Shown one piece after another: positions 1-11,777 of a DNA stretch of 60,908 nucleotides. The stretch comes from Fragilariopsis cylindrus CCMP1102 (lineage: Eukaryota > Bacillariophyta > Bacillariophyceae > Bacillariales > Bacillariaceae), in the NCBI GenBank assembly GCA_900095095.1, contig FMBT01000254.1, forward strand, positions 1 to 60,908, read 5' to 3'. The translations under genes and the position numbers were made by a program. Position 1 is the stretch's first letter; the number at the start of each line of letters is the position of its first letter. A model generated the notes under the pieces. That model searched no databases. It worked only from the letters and a program-made list of their open reading frames with translations, and was not told the DNA's origin.

Positions 1-67
1 TAGTCTTTAGGTTTATTTTATGATTTTTAAGAACAAAAAATTGATATAATAACTAATAATTGATGTA

Positions 68-267
68 CTTCCTCCGGTGAGCGCTAATTTATTCTGGAGT
101 ATTGGTCGTTAAAGTTCACGACACAAAGGACGGGTTTTTAGGGAAAGAATTAAAATAAATTAATTAAAATTGAAAGCGTTCACTTGAATTCACTTCAATC
201 TCCTTCCTTTGTCGCTTGAAATTTAACCCGAAAAACTCTGCAGTAAATTAGCGCTACCCGGAGGAAG
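68..267. mobile_element. Short TA-flanked MITE (Tc1/mariner, Stowaway-like)
   Basis: The two ends form an imperfect terminal inverted repeat of about 24 bp, starting CTTCCTCCGG at 68 and ending CCGGAGGAAG at 267; the inner part of each arm contains AGCGCTAATTTA. TA dinucleotides flank both ends (66-67 and 268-269), as expected for a TA target-site duplication. The 200-bp element has no coding potential. The outer CTTCCTCCG is shared with the element at 25399-25620, so both probably used the same transposase, which is not in this window. Confidence 0.8.
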
Positions 268-467
268 TATTCTCGACTGGATTTAATCACGGACTATAAT
301 ATACAGTAGAGGTAATACTATATTTGTGAATGGAAATATAATTTCGTCATGATGTACAATTAATTATTGCTACTAGTACTATTATTGGTAACATATGTTT
401 CACGTATAGCTTCTACGTGTACTGCTACAGCAATCAGGTACAAAAAAAGATAAAAGCCAAATAGTTA

Positions 468-3400
468 CTATTCAGCAATTCCAAATTCTTTGAAACCTTC
501 TGGCGGTTTAAAGTTATTTTTCTTGATTTGTTCCATGAAATATTTTGACGGCCCGTCGTCAAAATTCTCTAGTATGGCTTGGAAGTTGCTTTGAGCAACG
601 TCCCAGTTCTTGCTGTAAAACGCTTGTAGACCCGAGTTGTATCTTTGAAAAAATGACCCTTGAACGTACTTTTCCCGAATTTTCTTCATGTCGGGGGATT
701 GCCAGACGTTGTGAGAGTATAGGGCAGGGCCGGTTGGAAGTACGGGACTACTAGAAGTCTTTTGAATACTGGTTTTGTGCTCATCGGCACTAGTAGGTAT
801 ATCATAGTTAGAATTTGCGCCGTTGTTAAGTTCAGAGGTTGGACTTGGACTGTTTGTCATTTGATTAGAATCATCGCCTCCAACAAGAATTTCGCGACCA
901 CTCTTGGTTGCACGAGGTGAAAATTTACGTCTATTTCGAAGTGTCAACTGTGACCGTCTTTTGTTTGGTCTCGTTGTTCGTGAGGGAGCATCTGAAAAGT
1001 TGTCATCGCCAATCTTCGTGTCATTACGATTTGGGTAGGATCGGTGTATTGCATTCTCGTCCATGTCAAACGTAAATAGTTCCATCATATCACCACGCAA
1101 CTCGTTATTATCCTCGTAGTATTCATCGTCGTTGTCAAGAAGCATGACTCGATCTACCTTTCTACATCGCCTTCGAGTGTTAGAGTGTAGGAGTCTATGG
1201 AAATCCCCCGACATCAGCACTTTCAAACCATACTTCTTCGTCGAAGATTCGAGAAATTCAGATCGTTCGACAGCCTCAGACACGTATGTTGCATCGATCT
1301 TTCGTTGGGAGCCAATGGCCCCTTGTACGGCTTTTCCTGCGTGCAAACCAAAACCCATCTGAACAACGCTTCCAGTACGGTCCTTCAACTTTGTTTTCAG
1401 TCTATATCTAGCTGTATCACTTAAAGGCTCCAGGAAGAAATTATCGTAAGTAAGGGAAATGCATATTTTAATAACCGACAAGCTGTGAAAATATATAAAG
1501 CACGGCATACAGAACAAAGGAAAACAAGTCAGTGATTGAGAACAAAGATAGCAAAATATACTATGATATTAAAGAGAACATAACATAACAACCAGAGACA
1601 TGATTTGTTCTTGCTCAGACTAAACGTACAGTGCTTTGTCTGCCTGATTGGACTTCGCTTTCAAGGGACCGATGCTACTCTCATTCGATCCTTTATCATC
1701 CAACGACCAACTGAGTAGAAATGCATCTCCTATATTTTTGTTAGCAGCGCCACCAAAGCTATTGCAAATAGAATGAACAACGGCCGCAATTCGGTTGGTA
1801 AAGACAAAAACTTCTTCTTGTAATTGCTCTGTAGCGTCGGTGAACTGACGAATGTCGGAGAATAAAAAAATGCAAGAAACGGTCGACCCTTGTGAATTCA
1901 GAATCAGCATATTTTTGTTATGCCCCTTCTCTAAATTATTTGAATAATTTCTACTCCAGCAGATCCAAATCCGACTTTCATCAACGAGCCAATTCTTAAG
2001 ATAGTGGACTTGAGAAAAGAAGTTTCCATGCCTTTTAGGACCTCACTTGACCATCTAGTATTATTACTAATTGCATCTTCGTCAAGGAGGAATTGTTTAA
2101 ATTGCGGCGTCGACTGGTATCCAAGTGGATCCGATGATAACATCCCTAGAAGTCGGACCATACTTTCGACGGGAGTAATCACTAACAGAAAGACTGGACC
2201 AGAAAATGAAAGCACGCCAGCAAACCAGAAAATGATGATGTAAAATGTTGCAACGATTTCAACCACCGCTTCTTCTTTCACGGATCTCGAATTGTCAAAT
2301 AAACCCCACGAATATATTTCGGAATTTTCTCTTATGGTAATATTCACAATGTCACGTTCCTAGGACTAGTGACATTTGAGAATACTATTTTTTACCATTT
2401 GCAGGCTTATATTTGTAAAGCGTAGGTACTGACGAGTTTCTAGCAGCATACAGAGCTCTTTCACGATATGCTGGGGTCATTGTTACGTGTGTAAAACTAC
2501 CATTGTTTTCATTGGTGTTAATGATCCTTCCGTATATGTGCATAACACACACACGACAAGAACAAGTAAAGTACCGATAGCGACACGTTGTCCAGTCGCT
2601 ACTCTCATGTCGCTTCCAACCTGTGACTCTAGACCTTTTCCAGCTCGACTTTGAAATCGAGACTTGGGCGCAAACTCTCCCGAACGTTTTTCACTGGCGT
2701 TTATCTGAGTAAACGAAGCTAAGGTAGATTTCGTTCTCACCTTATCATGAGGTAGATTTGCACGATTAGATCGAATAGACGTAGCTAATTGGGTTGGGTC
2801 AGCCTATTGAATAAGTGACAAGAAAGAAGAATCTTAGTGATTGAAACAGAAAAGTAATAAATCGAGATACCGTTTTTAGCTCTCTACTAGCTAGAGCGCA
2901 CTTTGTACTTACAATATCTCCCCATTCACCGTCGAACTCAAATCGTACATGATTTCTCCACGCCCTTTGGATTTTGATGACAGCCTCGCGTTTGCTAGCC
3001 AGTTTTCTATCTTTCCCTAATACAACGAATGCCAATTTATCCCATACACCTTCAAGTCTTAGATTTCCTCTCTCTCGTTTTTTGCAAGCTTTCTCTTCCG
3101 CTTCGGTACTAACTATTTGAGTGCCTTCGATCGATTGTCGTTCCCCACTAGCTGGAGTAAGGTTTTCCTCATCTTCTTCAGTAACACCAGATAATGATTC
3201 GTGAAGTTTCATCTTCCAAAGGTAGTAATACTGACATGGATCCATTTTTACTAACAATCTGCAAAACAGGAACCAGTTGATTTTGTTGCTAACACCAACG
3301 ACAGCACGGGATTGAACGAACCGTGCACATCGTGCTGTCCTCATAATCACTACTAATACGTCGAATTCAAGACCATTTGGAGCCAAACGTCTGAATTGGT

Positions 3401-4437
3401 GATATTTGGATTCTGCAGGGTTCTGGTTCCAAGTTGAGAAAAAGAAATAGACAACATTGAATGTGGCGTCGATTGGCATACTGTAAGTATTATTATTGCA
3501 ATACACAACTTATTGTTTTTTCTTAATATCATTTCATTTTACTTCTCGTCTTCATGTAGTAGAAGAATAGGAAGTACGAGCTTTCGAACTTACCAAAATC
3601 CATCATTTATCCCAAATTCGTCGGTAATCGTATCATATCTCACTTTATTGATGAATGATAAATCATATAATATTGATGCAGTAGAGACCGCATCGCACCA
3701 AAACAAAAAACTTCCAATAGCAAAAGTTAAGTCCGATCCATCACCTTTATTATTGCTAATACGAGCAGTTGCCGTTGTACTAGTTGAACTAAGTCTATCT
3801 TTTCTTCCTTTACACAACGTGAACATAAAATAATCGTATTCGGTGATACATCGTGTTGTCATATCCGTGAGGAAAAATACTAGCATTAAACTACGCAATA
3901 CATCAAAGATTAAGTCGCCCCGGTCTTCTATATCAACGTTCAAACTTTGAGCGGCTGGTCCGAACAAAAGAAGGATAGAAAAAAGAATATGAATGATTGT
4001 CCATATTGTTGTTTTAGTTACATTGTAAAATATAGTTAACCATTTGGACGATTTTCTTCGTTGACGTAACACCCACAAAAGAAACCATTGCAACTTCTAT
4101 CACTATTATTTGTGCTACTAAAGTGGTCAGATGATGACAAATTTCGTCCATTGTTACTTGTACAACAACAGCGACAGCATGTCCAATTCCATAAACAACT
4201 GCAGCAACCACTTCCTCCTCTGACGCTGCTATGATCAATACTCGCGGTAGTATTTCGAGAAGAATTCGTAGCAGAACCAGAATAAATATTAATACCGTTT
4301 CCGTTTCCGTCCAGTGGATTGTTGTAATTTTGTGTGGAATTGTATGTGTGGTGGGAACTTCCTCCCATATCGGAAGCGTAATTCGTGTAGCCACCACCAC
4401 TACCTATGGCACTAGATCGATTTTTTCTAGATCCCAT
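468..4437 (-). CDS. Voltage-sensor/IQ/class III nucleotide cyclase (broken reading frame)
   Basis: This is a multi-exon membrane nucleotide cyclase that would make cAMP or cGMP. From the N-terminus: a low-complexity Gly/Ser/Asn/Cys start (4437-4097); four hydrophobic segments resembling S1-S4 of ion channels (4096-3594, then 3480 on), the fourth with Arg every third residue (RTARCARFVQSR); an IQ motif (IKIQRAWRNHVRFE) near 2960; two further membrane segments around 2560 and 2230; and a cyclase domain with metal-binding FSDIRQFTDATE and NIGDAF (about 1865-1720), ending GFGLHAG and KIDATYVSEA (about 1360-1270). Introns I can place are 3481-3593, 2804-2912 and 1483-1629. The frame breaks at about 4095, 2487, 2360-2430 and 1940; at 4095 and 1940 one extra base restores homology. 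The usual transition-state Asn and Arg after KIDATY appear replaced (VERSEFLE). The family assignment is firm; activity is uncertain. Confidence 0.8.
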
Positions 4438-5031
4438 TTTCTATTGTTGTTGTTGTTTTCGAAAATATTTTTTGTGTTCAATAAAATAATGTACTATCGG
4501 TATAGTAATCCGTATTCAGTATCTTCAAATCTTTACGTCGATTTAACAACAATGCACGTGTAAAAAGAAGTATTCTTTATTTCATGACATGAACGATGTT
4601 CGCGAGGAAACAAAAAATTGAGCAGATATGCTTAGATTTGCCTTTCCCCCTATTAATTGTAGTAACGTTTATAACGTTACATTTTTACATTTAGTTTTCT
4701 TTCACGTGTTGTTGTTTTGTATCTGAATAGCAATAGACAACAGCAACAGACACCAGCAATCAATCCATCAAATGATGGACTGAATCGACAATTACAAACA
4801 GTCAACGTCGAGATTACTTTGAGAGATACATATCTAGCTAGCTCTAGTAGTAGTTCGTAAAAAGTAAGTGAATGTGGATAAAACTGATTGTTCTATAATA
4901 ATTAATACGAATACATACATATCAGATACCAATTCTTCTTGTGAGTACTAACAATATATATGGGGGTATTAAATTAATTAACCCTACCTTTGTAATATCA
5001 TCATAAAAAGTATTCTATCTATATATTCTAT
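4438..5031. other. Intergenic, no gene seen
   Basis: This lies upstream of the cyclase gene and downstream of the 5032-6041 gene. It is AT-rich with poly-T/A tracts and short CAA/CAG-rich stretches, and has no convincing ORF or RNA gene. It probably holds the cyclase promoter. Confidence 0.5.
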
Positions 5032-6041
5032 TTACATCATCATCGTCATCATGTTATCTGCAACAACAGATGGATCATCAGGATCACAACACGGACAACC
5101 AGGTTTACGAATACCAGGTGCGTGTTCTCGATCAAATAAACTCGAGATGTTACTTCTACTTTGATTTAATGCCTGATGGATTGCACGTTGATGCTTAGGA
5201 GGTTGTCCTCGTATACTAGTAGTACTTCCACTACCACCGGATTTATTATTATTATTATTATCTTTAGAAGCAGTTGTCGCTGTAGTTGTAGCTGCAACAG
5301 TAGCAGAATTACCATTGTCATCATCCATCATACGACGAATAACAATATTACCTGTTGAGGGAATAATACTTACTTTGGGTTGTTGTTGTTGTTGCTGCTG
5401 TTTCTTATCTTTTATTTCGTCGTCGACGCCGTTCATCGAATGATCTGTAGATGACGATTCGTCTTTCTTTTCCTCTTCGGTAATTCCATCATCATTAACA
5501 GACTTATTATTCGTATTATTGTTGGAAATAAGAAACGGTTCTCCCTCTATAGGTGGTTTGCATCCGCTAGCTATATAATCCTGTAAGCATGATTGTAAAA
5601 AGCTTGCCATTATCGTTCTGTCCTTAACGGCTGACTCGTCGTTTGTATCATCACCAAATAATTGTGTAATTTGTCCAATCATTACATCTCTTGCGTACAT
5701 ACAACTTTTTCCATTGTACGTGTCCCTCCCTCAAATGCAGGTGGGAGTGAATCTAATATATCATCGTCAGTAACATCAGCCATTGGTTTTAATATTTTAG
5801 TTTTATATGATCCTCCAATGCTTTCTGGTAAACCAGGAATAAGTTCATTGTCACCACATTTTGGAAAAACGATTATAACAGCCGTTTCTAATGGGACACA
5901 TCCAGGAGCCTTACATGCAACCTGCATGACCATAACTGTTGTACCCATATCAAGTGCTTCTTCAGGCATCATCTTTTCGATTCGGTCAACAATCCGACGC
6001 TTATGCTTTCGAAGGATTAAATTCTCGTTGGCGGAAAACAT
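5032..6041 (-). CDS. Conserved protein of unknown function with C-terminal CPCC motif (one frameshift)
   Basis: I do not assign a function. The N-terminal part (6041-5710) is a compact domain with CKAPGCVPLETAVIIVFP and GLPESIGGSYKTKILKP. The second part starts with ARDVMIGQITQLFGDD, passes through a low-complexity acidic/Gln/Asn/Thr linker, and ends with GIRKPGCPCCDPDDPS followed by a Met-rich tail. The halves lie in two frames and join cleanly if one base is added to the T run at 5706-5710 (an A run on the coding strand). The mRNA-sense start ATG at 6041 follows an AT-rich leader. There is no signal peptide or membrane segment. The Cys motifs could bind metal, which is inference only. Confidence 0.65.
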
Positions 6042-6549
6042 TTTATTACTATTATTATTACTAGTCGTATTTAGAATTTTGCTTCAATTTCCCCGTCTCT
6101 CTTCACTCTGAGATACGAATTTATTCAAAATAATATGGTGGGTTGGTACTAGTATTGGAGTATTCGGAAGATTATTTAAACCGTTTGCTGATTCTATGGG
6201 GTCTTTATGTTAGGCCTATCATGTCGCATTCCTTCGCTTGAAATCATCTCTTTTTTCGCTCGTAAAGTGACGATAATTTTGAGGTCGCCTGCACGCCGTC
6301 GTTACTTTGAACTTAAATAGTCCCAATAATATCAAATCGACGGACCAGCATAAAAGAAATTAATAAGATCTCAAAAATCTTTTTGTCATGCTGATGTGTC
6401 GACTCATGATAAGTGTGTCATGTTGTCATGTTGTCATCAATTCATATTCATCCTACATTTTATATTGTCAATTAGTAACCAGTTATCAGAGAATTCTTGA
6501 CTATCTTATTGCGATACCATAATACAACAATCAGATTGACTTAGCGACT
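6042..6549. promoter_or_regulatory. Divergent intergenic region
   Basis: This stretch of about 500 bp separates the starts of a minus-strand gene (ATG at 6041) and a plus-strand gene (ATG at 6550), so it should contain both promoters. The phrase TGTTGTCATG recurs around 6420-6435. I recognise no specific factor site. Confidence 0.4.
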
Positions 6550-7275
6550 ATGAAAATCTTCTCTAATCTGCTAGCCGCGTTGTTATTGGTCGCGCACCAT
6601 CATCAACAAACGACGAATGCTCTTATCTTAAAATCCGATGGAACAAAACGACCTTCATCTACTACCAATGCAGTAAATACTATCACCGAAGTTAATGATA
6701 TAAATCGACGCACATCATTCACTAGAGTAGCTACTACGATAGCTGCAGGCGTCGCAGCAGGAGGATCTCTTTTCGGATCGTCTATTCCTGTTGCTATGGC
6801 TGCTACTAATAATGGCAGTAGTAAGGGTGCAGAAGCGTTCGTTGGTACATACACTGATCCAATTAATCATCCGGGTGGGAAACGAACGATTAAACTGTTA
6901 GATGGACAAAAAGTTGGAATTATCAATTGGCTGAAGTGTTAGTGTAGTTTTCATTTATCTCAGTAGTATCATTAATGATGCTCTGCTCTGCTCTGCTTGT
7001 CGACAACACGACGACAACGTTTTCACTTTATATATTTTTCTAAAAATTTGTGATTGTTTTTTTTGTTTGTTTGTTTTCATACGTATGCATGCATGCTTTT
7101 TAATTAGGTGGAGGAAGAGGTGAACCAGAAGTTATGTCCTCCCAGCTATTGTTATCGGAGATAGTACCATCATTATTGATTTCTCACCAAAGGGTGGACC
7201 AAGAGATTTTACTGGAGTTCTGGACAAAGGTGATATTAAATTTTGAGAGATGGTAATCGTTGGCCAAGACAGTAA
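6550..7275 (+). CDS. Putative thylakoid-lumen protein, two exons, two single-base breaks
   Basis: Residues 1-24 are a signal peptide. A twin-arginine site (RRTSF, residues 53-57) then precedes a hydrophobic stretch ending AMA at about residue 84, which is a lumen-type second signal. The mature part has the conserved blocks GTYTDPINHPGGKRTIKL and, in exon 2, GGRGEP...YVLPAIVIGD and DFSPKGGPRDFTGVLDKG, ending RDGNRWPRQ. The intron 6938-7107 uses GTTAGT and ATTAG. Exon 2 needs one extra base at 7129-7130 (A run) and one at 7241-7244 (T run). The family seems conserved in algae; its biochemical role is unknown to me. Neighbour 8136-9110 has the same targeting logic. Confidence 0.7.
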
Positions 7276-7477
7276 TAATAATGTATACGCCGCTAGTGTT
7301 TCTTTCTCACGAAATGATGTTATACACCATTATATTATAATGAAGACAATACAATTATATATACCTGAAGTTGCAGGTACAGTTAGCTACAACGCTAGCT
7401 AGCTAGAGCTTAAAAAAAGCGACACAACTTTAAGTAATCATAAACATGCTATATAAAGTTAAGTACTTATTTATTTA

Positions 7478-7508
<31 letters not shown>

Positions 7509-8135
7509 TATTGATAGATTTTAATATGTATATATATCTATTATGATAGTAATGGAGTTTCTCTTCCCCGTGAATAAGCGGTCGTCGTCTCAATATAACT
7601 CAACACACACCCGATGGTAGGTAATTAATTTTTCAAATTATTTCATATCAACAAGCTCAAAATTATCTTCATTGTTGACACTCATTTCGTTGGTCGCTTT
7701 CTTTATTAGTAATTGCGGTAGCACGTTCTAAAAGGTTAAATTTATAACCATCGAGAACGCCCTCGCTACTGTTGATTGATTGATGCTGATCTATTTTAAT
7801 GAAGCACTTACTATATTCTAACAAGGTGTCTAGTAATAACTGCTAAATGTTAATGATTAATAAAGTTGGTAGCTAGTAGAAATCTTGTAATGGCCACAGG
7901 GGATAGAGGGTGGAGGAAACTTGTAATTTTATCATTATTTTTTATTACGTCATCGGAGGAGACGATTTTCCGATATTTCGCTTCAATTTTTTGAATCCAA
8001 CGGTGATGGCTCATAATCGTCATCGGCGAAAGGGAAAAAAAGACAAATTATTCGAATTTTAATACACACATCAACACAAAACACAAAAGATATCCTATAT
8101 AATCAATCGAACACAATAAGAACGCTACCAGCAAT
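7276..8135. other. Intergenic with AT microsatellite
   Basis: No gene is seen. An alternating AT tract lies at about 7477-7510, followed by AT-rich unique sequence. The last 100 bases before 8136 are A-rich and probably form the leader of the next gene. Confidence 0.5.
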
Positions 8136-9110
8136 ATGAAGATCCTACGTTCGGCTGGAGTAGAGTCATATATCGTATTCGTGGTTACGATTCTGTCATT
8201 ATTGCAACCCCAATTTTTGTATTCCTTCGGTTTTCAGCAGACCAGAAATAATCAAGCACACCCATTAACATCATCATCATCACCATCATCATCATCATCG
8301 CCAACAGTAAGCATACCGAAATATGATGGTGGCAGGAGTGATGATGATAGCCAAGTTCAACAGTCATCGCTGATACCAAAATGTGATGGCGACAAGAATG
8401 ACGATTATAAGCAGATTCAACACTCATCATCGATATCATCAATGTCTCGACGCAAGGCAATGTTTTCCTCCGCTACAACAACGACTGCCGCCGTATTACA
8501 GTGTCTATTGATCGGGGGAGGAGTGACAACAAATACGATTGGGAGCATTGCTTACGCCACCGATTCAACCGATTTTCCCACGTCGGCGGGACGAAGAGGA
8601 TGTATCACTAATACTAACCCCTCACGTACAATTGTCACATGCAGAGGAGATATGCAGTCCAATAATCCTGATGGTAGACTCTCAAAAGTGTCTGCCACAG
8701 AGAATGGTGTATCAACCTCATCGGTCAAAAATCCTAGTCGATTCAGTCCTCCTTGGTCGTACCTCACAGAGACACAGGATGCTAAACGGGCCTGGAAATC
8801 ACTTCAATCTGCAGTACTAAACGTAGATCAAAGCTGTCAAATCATTGAACTAACAGACAATTATTTACACGCTATTGTTCCGACGACGTCACCACCCGGC
8901 ATCGAGGGTGTGGATGATTTAGAATTTCTAATCCGTCCAGATGATAATGTCATTCTATATCGATCTGCAAGTAGAACATCTGTTTTCGTTTACCCATTAA
9001 CGCAACCTGTGAGCGATAATAATTCTAATTTAAAACGGCTACAAAAAATCCGACAGTCTCTCGGGTGGGAAGAGCTAGGATATCAACAGCAAGGATCGCA
9101 GCGTATTTAA
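8136..9110 (+). CDS. DUF1499 protein, predicted thylakoid lumen
   Basis: This is an intact 324-residue single-exon gene. Residues 1-30 are hydrophobic (signal peptide) and end YSFGFQ, a Phe-type plastid cleavage context. A Ser-rich linker with a small internal duplication (IPKYDG and IPKCDG, about residues 60-93) follows. SRRKAMF (104-110) and a hydrophobic stretch ending YAT make a twin-arginine lumen signal. The C-terminal 150 residues match DUF1499: [39 protein letters not shown] and a final [13 protein letters not shown]1499 proteins occur in bacteria, algae and plants with no settled biochemical role. The fold call is confident; lumen location is inferred from the double signal. Confidence 0.85.
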   Translation: MKILRSAGVESYIVFVVTILSLLQPQFLYSFGFQQTRNNQAHPLTSSSSPSSSSSPTVSIPKYDGGRSDDDSQVQQSSLIPKCDGDKNDDYKQIQHSSSISSMSRRKAMFSSATTTTAAVLQCLLIGGGVTTNTIGSIAYATDSTDFPTSAGRRGCITNTNPSRTIVTCRGDMQSNNPDGRLSKVSATENGVSTSSVKNPSRFSPPWSYLTETQDAKRAWKSLQSAVLNVDQSCQIIELTDNYLHAIVPTTSPPGIEGVDDLEFLIRPDDNVILYRSASRTSVFVYPLTQPVSDNNSNLKRLQKIRQSLGWEELGYQQQGSQRI

Positions 9111-9869
9111 TTGCAATATAGTCATATATAAATCAAATGTTATGTATGGTAGACTATATATAAAAATACTACAGGTATACAACGACCAACGAGTTCGCAG
9201 GAAAACGTTTTGTCACATCGTATAATGCTGAATAAATAAAATGATTGATTCTAGTAAAAAGACGATAGTGTTTGATATTATTTCTTCCTAGAACGAAACA
9301 TGTTTACAGCCATTTGCTATGATAATTGAAATATGTAGACACAGTTATATCTTGCTATATCCATGTAGCATATCTTAAAAAGTCCGCTATTAATTTTAGC
9401 AATCAACTTTGTTGCTCTAATAGGGCTTTGTGATTGATGATTAGGGGGCATTTCTTCCTTTTTAAGAATATAGAAGAACGACTAGAAGTATTTCTTACTA
9501 ATATTGCATCACTTCTATGCATGTCATCCAACCGAGACAGTCCTAGTAACTAATATACTGCTACCTTGTTACTTAGTATTTCTTTTTTAACATAGTTAGG
9601 TTGACGGAAGGACGAGTAAGATATCATGACTTTTAGAAAATTAAAAAAAAGTAACATTTAAAGATTTAAAATATGAATACTGTTTGACGATGGAGACGAA
9701 ACGGAGAAGGACTAGATCGAAGCGAGGAATAAGCATTGGTACCGTATAGAGATCAATGACGACTGTATGCGGTGGAAAAGGCGTTGATGGAAAAGATTAC
9801 ATAGAAGAGTGAAGTCAAGTGATAGTGTGAGTGTGAGAGCAAAAACAAGTTAACGGTATCAATATTATC
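9111..9869. other. Intergenic, no gene seen
   Basis: This is about 760 bp of AT-rich sequence between two plus-strand genes. There is no ORF with coding character. It should contain the 3' end of the DUF1499 gene and the promoter of the methyltransferase gene. Confidence 0.4.
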
Positions 9870-11125
9870 ATGGCCGTTGATACATTGCATACAGCAAGAG
9901 GTGGTAACGCTGGTGAAGACTTATCATCGACGAGAATTTTTGGGTGCGATAAGGTTGTTTTCGGTACTTTCATAGTTTCGGTCGTTGCTTTGCTATTACC
10001 AACGCTTCTTCTGTTTCGTTCGAAGGTATATCCGTTTTCACATCGACGACCGACAACAACGACAACGACATCTTCCTCGTCGTTTACACCAACATCATCC
10101 GAGTCGCACTTAGTCGTTCCCTTTATATTTCTACGTGATTCCACTAATAGCAGTAGTCAAAAGCCGCTCGAGCACACACTTCGATCAGCATTTATGGGAT
10201 ACCAACGAGAATGTTCGAATGCAATGACTGGATTGAGTAAAATGCTTGAGATGGCTCTGGTTTCTGAAAGTGATAGGAATTTTCATAATAGTATCGGCAG
10301 TAATAAGAAAAAACAACAATGCGAAACATCAGAAACTACTATTATCGACGAAGATTGAACGACGTATCCAACAAACGGCCGCGTGTATTGAACACGATGA
10401 GGATATCTTGAAACAACTTCTTGGGAATTTTTCGTACGTATTGGCATTGCCTGATAAGCCTTATAATAATGAGATAGTAGAACCACAAGAAGATGATGTC
10501 AATGATATTAAACGGAACAATGATGTTATACAAGAAGGGAGAAGCACGCTGTTCCATTTATCTGACCCTAGAGTGAAAGTGATGAATGAATCGGATTCTT
10601 ACAATTCAGCCACACAAATTTGGGCACATCTGGTAAGGGACTGGACTACCGAAGGACAGAAGATTCGACATGTCATCTACGATTGGTGCTATGACCAAAT
10701 GGAAATTTATAGTTCTAAATCCGGTAGTAGCGTATTAGTACTTGGAGCTGGTATGGGAAGGTTGGCTTATGATCTATCCCAAAGAGGTTATCACGTTGAA
10801 GCGAATGAATTGTCTCCTTCAATGGCAGCAGCGGCCTCATCCATTCTACGCAACGAAACCAAAGGAATATTGCATCCATACGTACTCGATGCGATGTCGA
10901 ACGAAGTTGATTCTAAACGACGATTTGGCTCTGTCAGTTTTCCTGACACATCCATTAATGGAATTTTTGACGTCCGTGGCTCTTTGTCGTATACGGTGGG
11001 TAGTTTTGTTGGAGAAAATGATGACTACTACCAACGTCAAAGAGCGGGTCACTTTGATGCCGTGGTAAGTTCAACTGTGACTATTCACACACAGCTCGAG
11101 AAGTTGCTGTTGCTCAATATAATAC

Positions 11126-11166
<41 letters not shown>

Positions 11167-11556
11167 TATAAATACTAATTTTATTTCTTTCGTGATTTTT
11201 TCTTCATTGTCCCCCGATACTTCATTCGATCGGTTCTGTCATAGGTGACATGTTTCTTCATTGATACTGCTACCAATATTTATGAATACTTGGATACCAT
11301 TAAAAAATTGCTCAAACCGGAGACCGGTGTTTGGATTAATGTAGGTCCAGTGCAATGGCATAATAATGCAGTCTTACGTCCATCAGTTGACGAGCTACGA
11401 GACTTGATTGAATCTTACGGCTGGTCCATCCGCGTCTGGTCCATCGATAACACGGCGATCCCCTACCGAGACGAGAGCGATGCACACGTTGCAGCACGGA
11501 CGACAAGCTATGAAGGGTACCGTCCATTACGATTCGTGGCGATTCGGTCGAAATAA
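9870..11556 (+). CDS. N2227 / carnosine N-methyltransferase-like protein, membrane anchored
   Basis: This is an S-adenosylmethionine-dependent methyltransferase of the N2227 family, whose animal member is carnosine N-methyltransferase (CARNMT1). A membrane segment ([20 protein letters not shown]) lies near residues 29-50. Next come the family N-terminal helix region ([12 protein letters not shown]), the SAM-binding motif [15 protein letters not shown], the product/substrate motif [19 protein letters not shown], and [11 protein letters not shown]. Exons are 9870-11064 and 11245-11556; the 180-nt intron carries an AT microsatellite and falls inside the VTCFFIDTA motif in phase 0. The frame changes near 10353-10358, between ...TTIIDED and IERRIQQTA..., so at least one indel is present. 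The substrate in diatoms is unknown, and the N-terminal anchor is unlike cytosolic CARNMT1. Confidence 0.82.
11126..11170. repeat. TA microsatellite inside the methyltransferase intron
   Basis: An alternating TA run with one G interruption lies entirely within intron 11065-11244. Confidence 0.9.
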
Positions 11557-11777
11557 TGGGAATATTGATGCTATATGACGAATAGATAGAGAACAAATAG
11601 ATAGACAATCTCGAGTGTTTTATTTTAATGTTTCGATCATTATATAAAAATGCATATTACATGGAAATGATAACCTGCATTTTGGTCACACCATCAGCGG
11701 GGAACATAACGTTTCGCTCTCGTTGTTTGTATAACTACTAACGTCACATATTATTCAGCTTAAAGGACTCGATCAAA

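Noticed and set aside
4014..4400. A third minus-strand frame over the cyclase N-terminus
   Set aside because: Composition is that of a shadow frame; the other two frames join with one added base.
7477..7510. AT repeat considered as an origin or promoter element
   Set aside because: Similar AT tracts occur in several introns here; it is an ordinary microsatellite.
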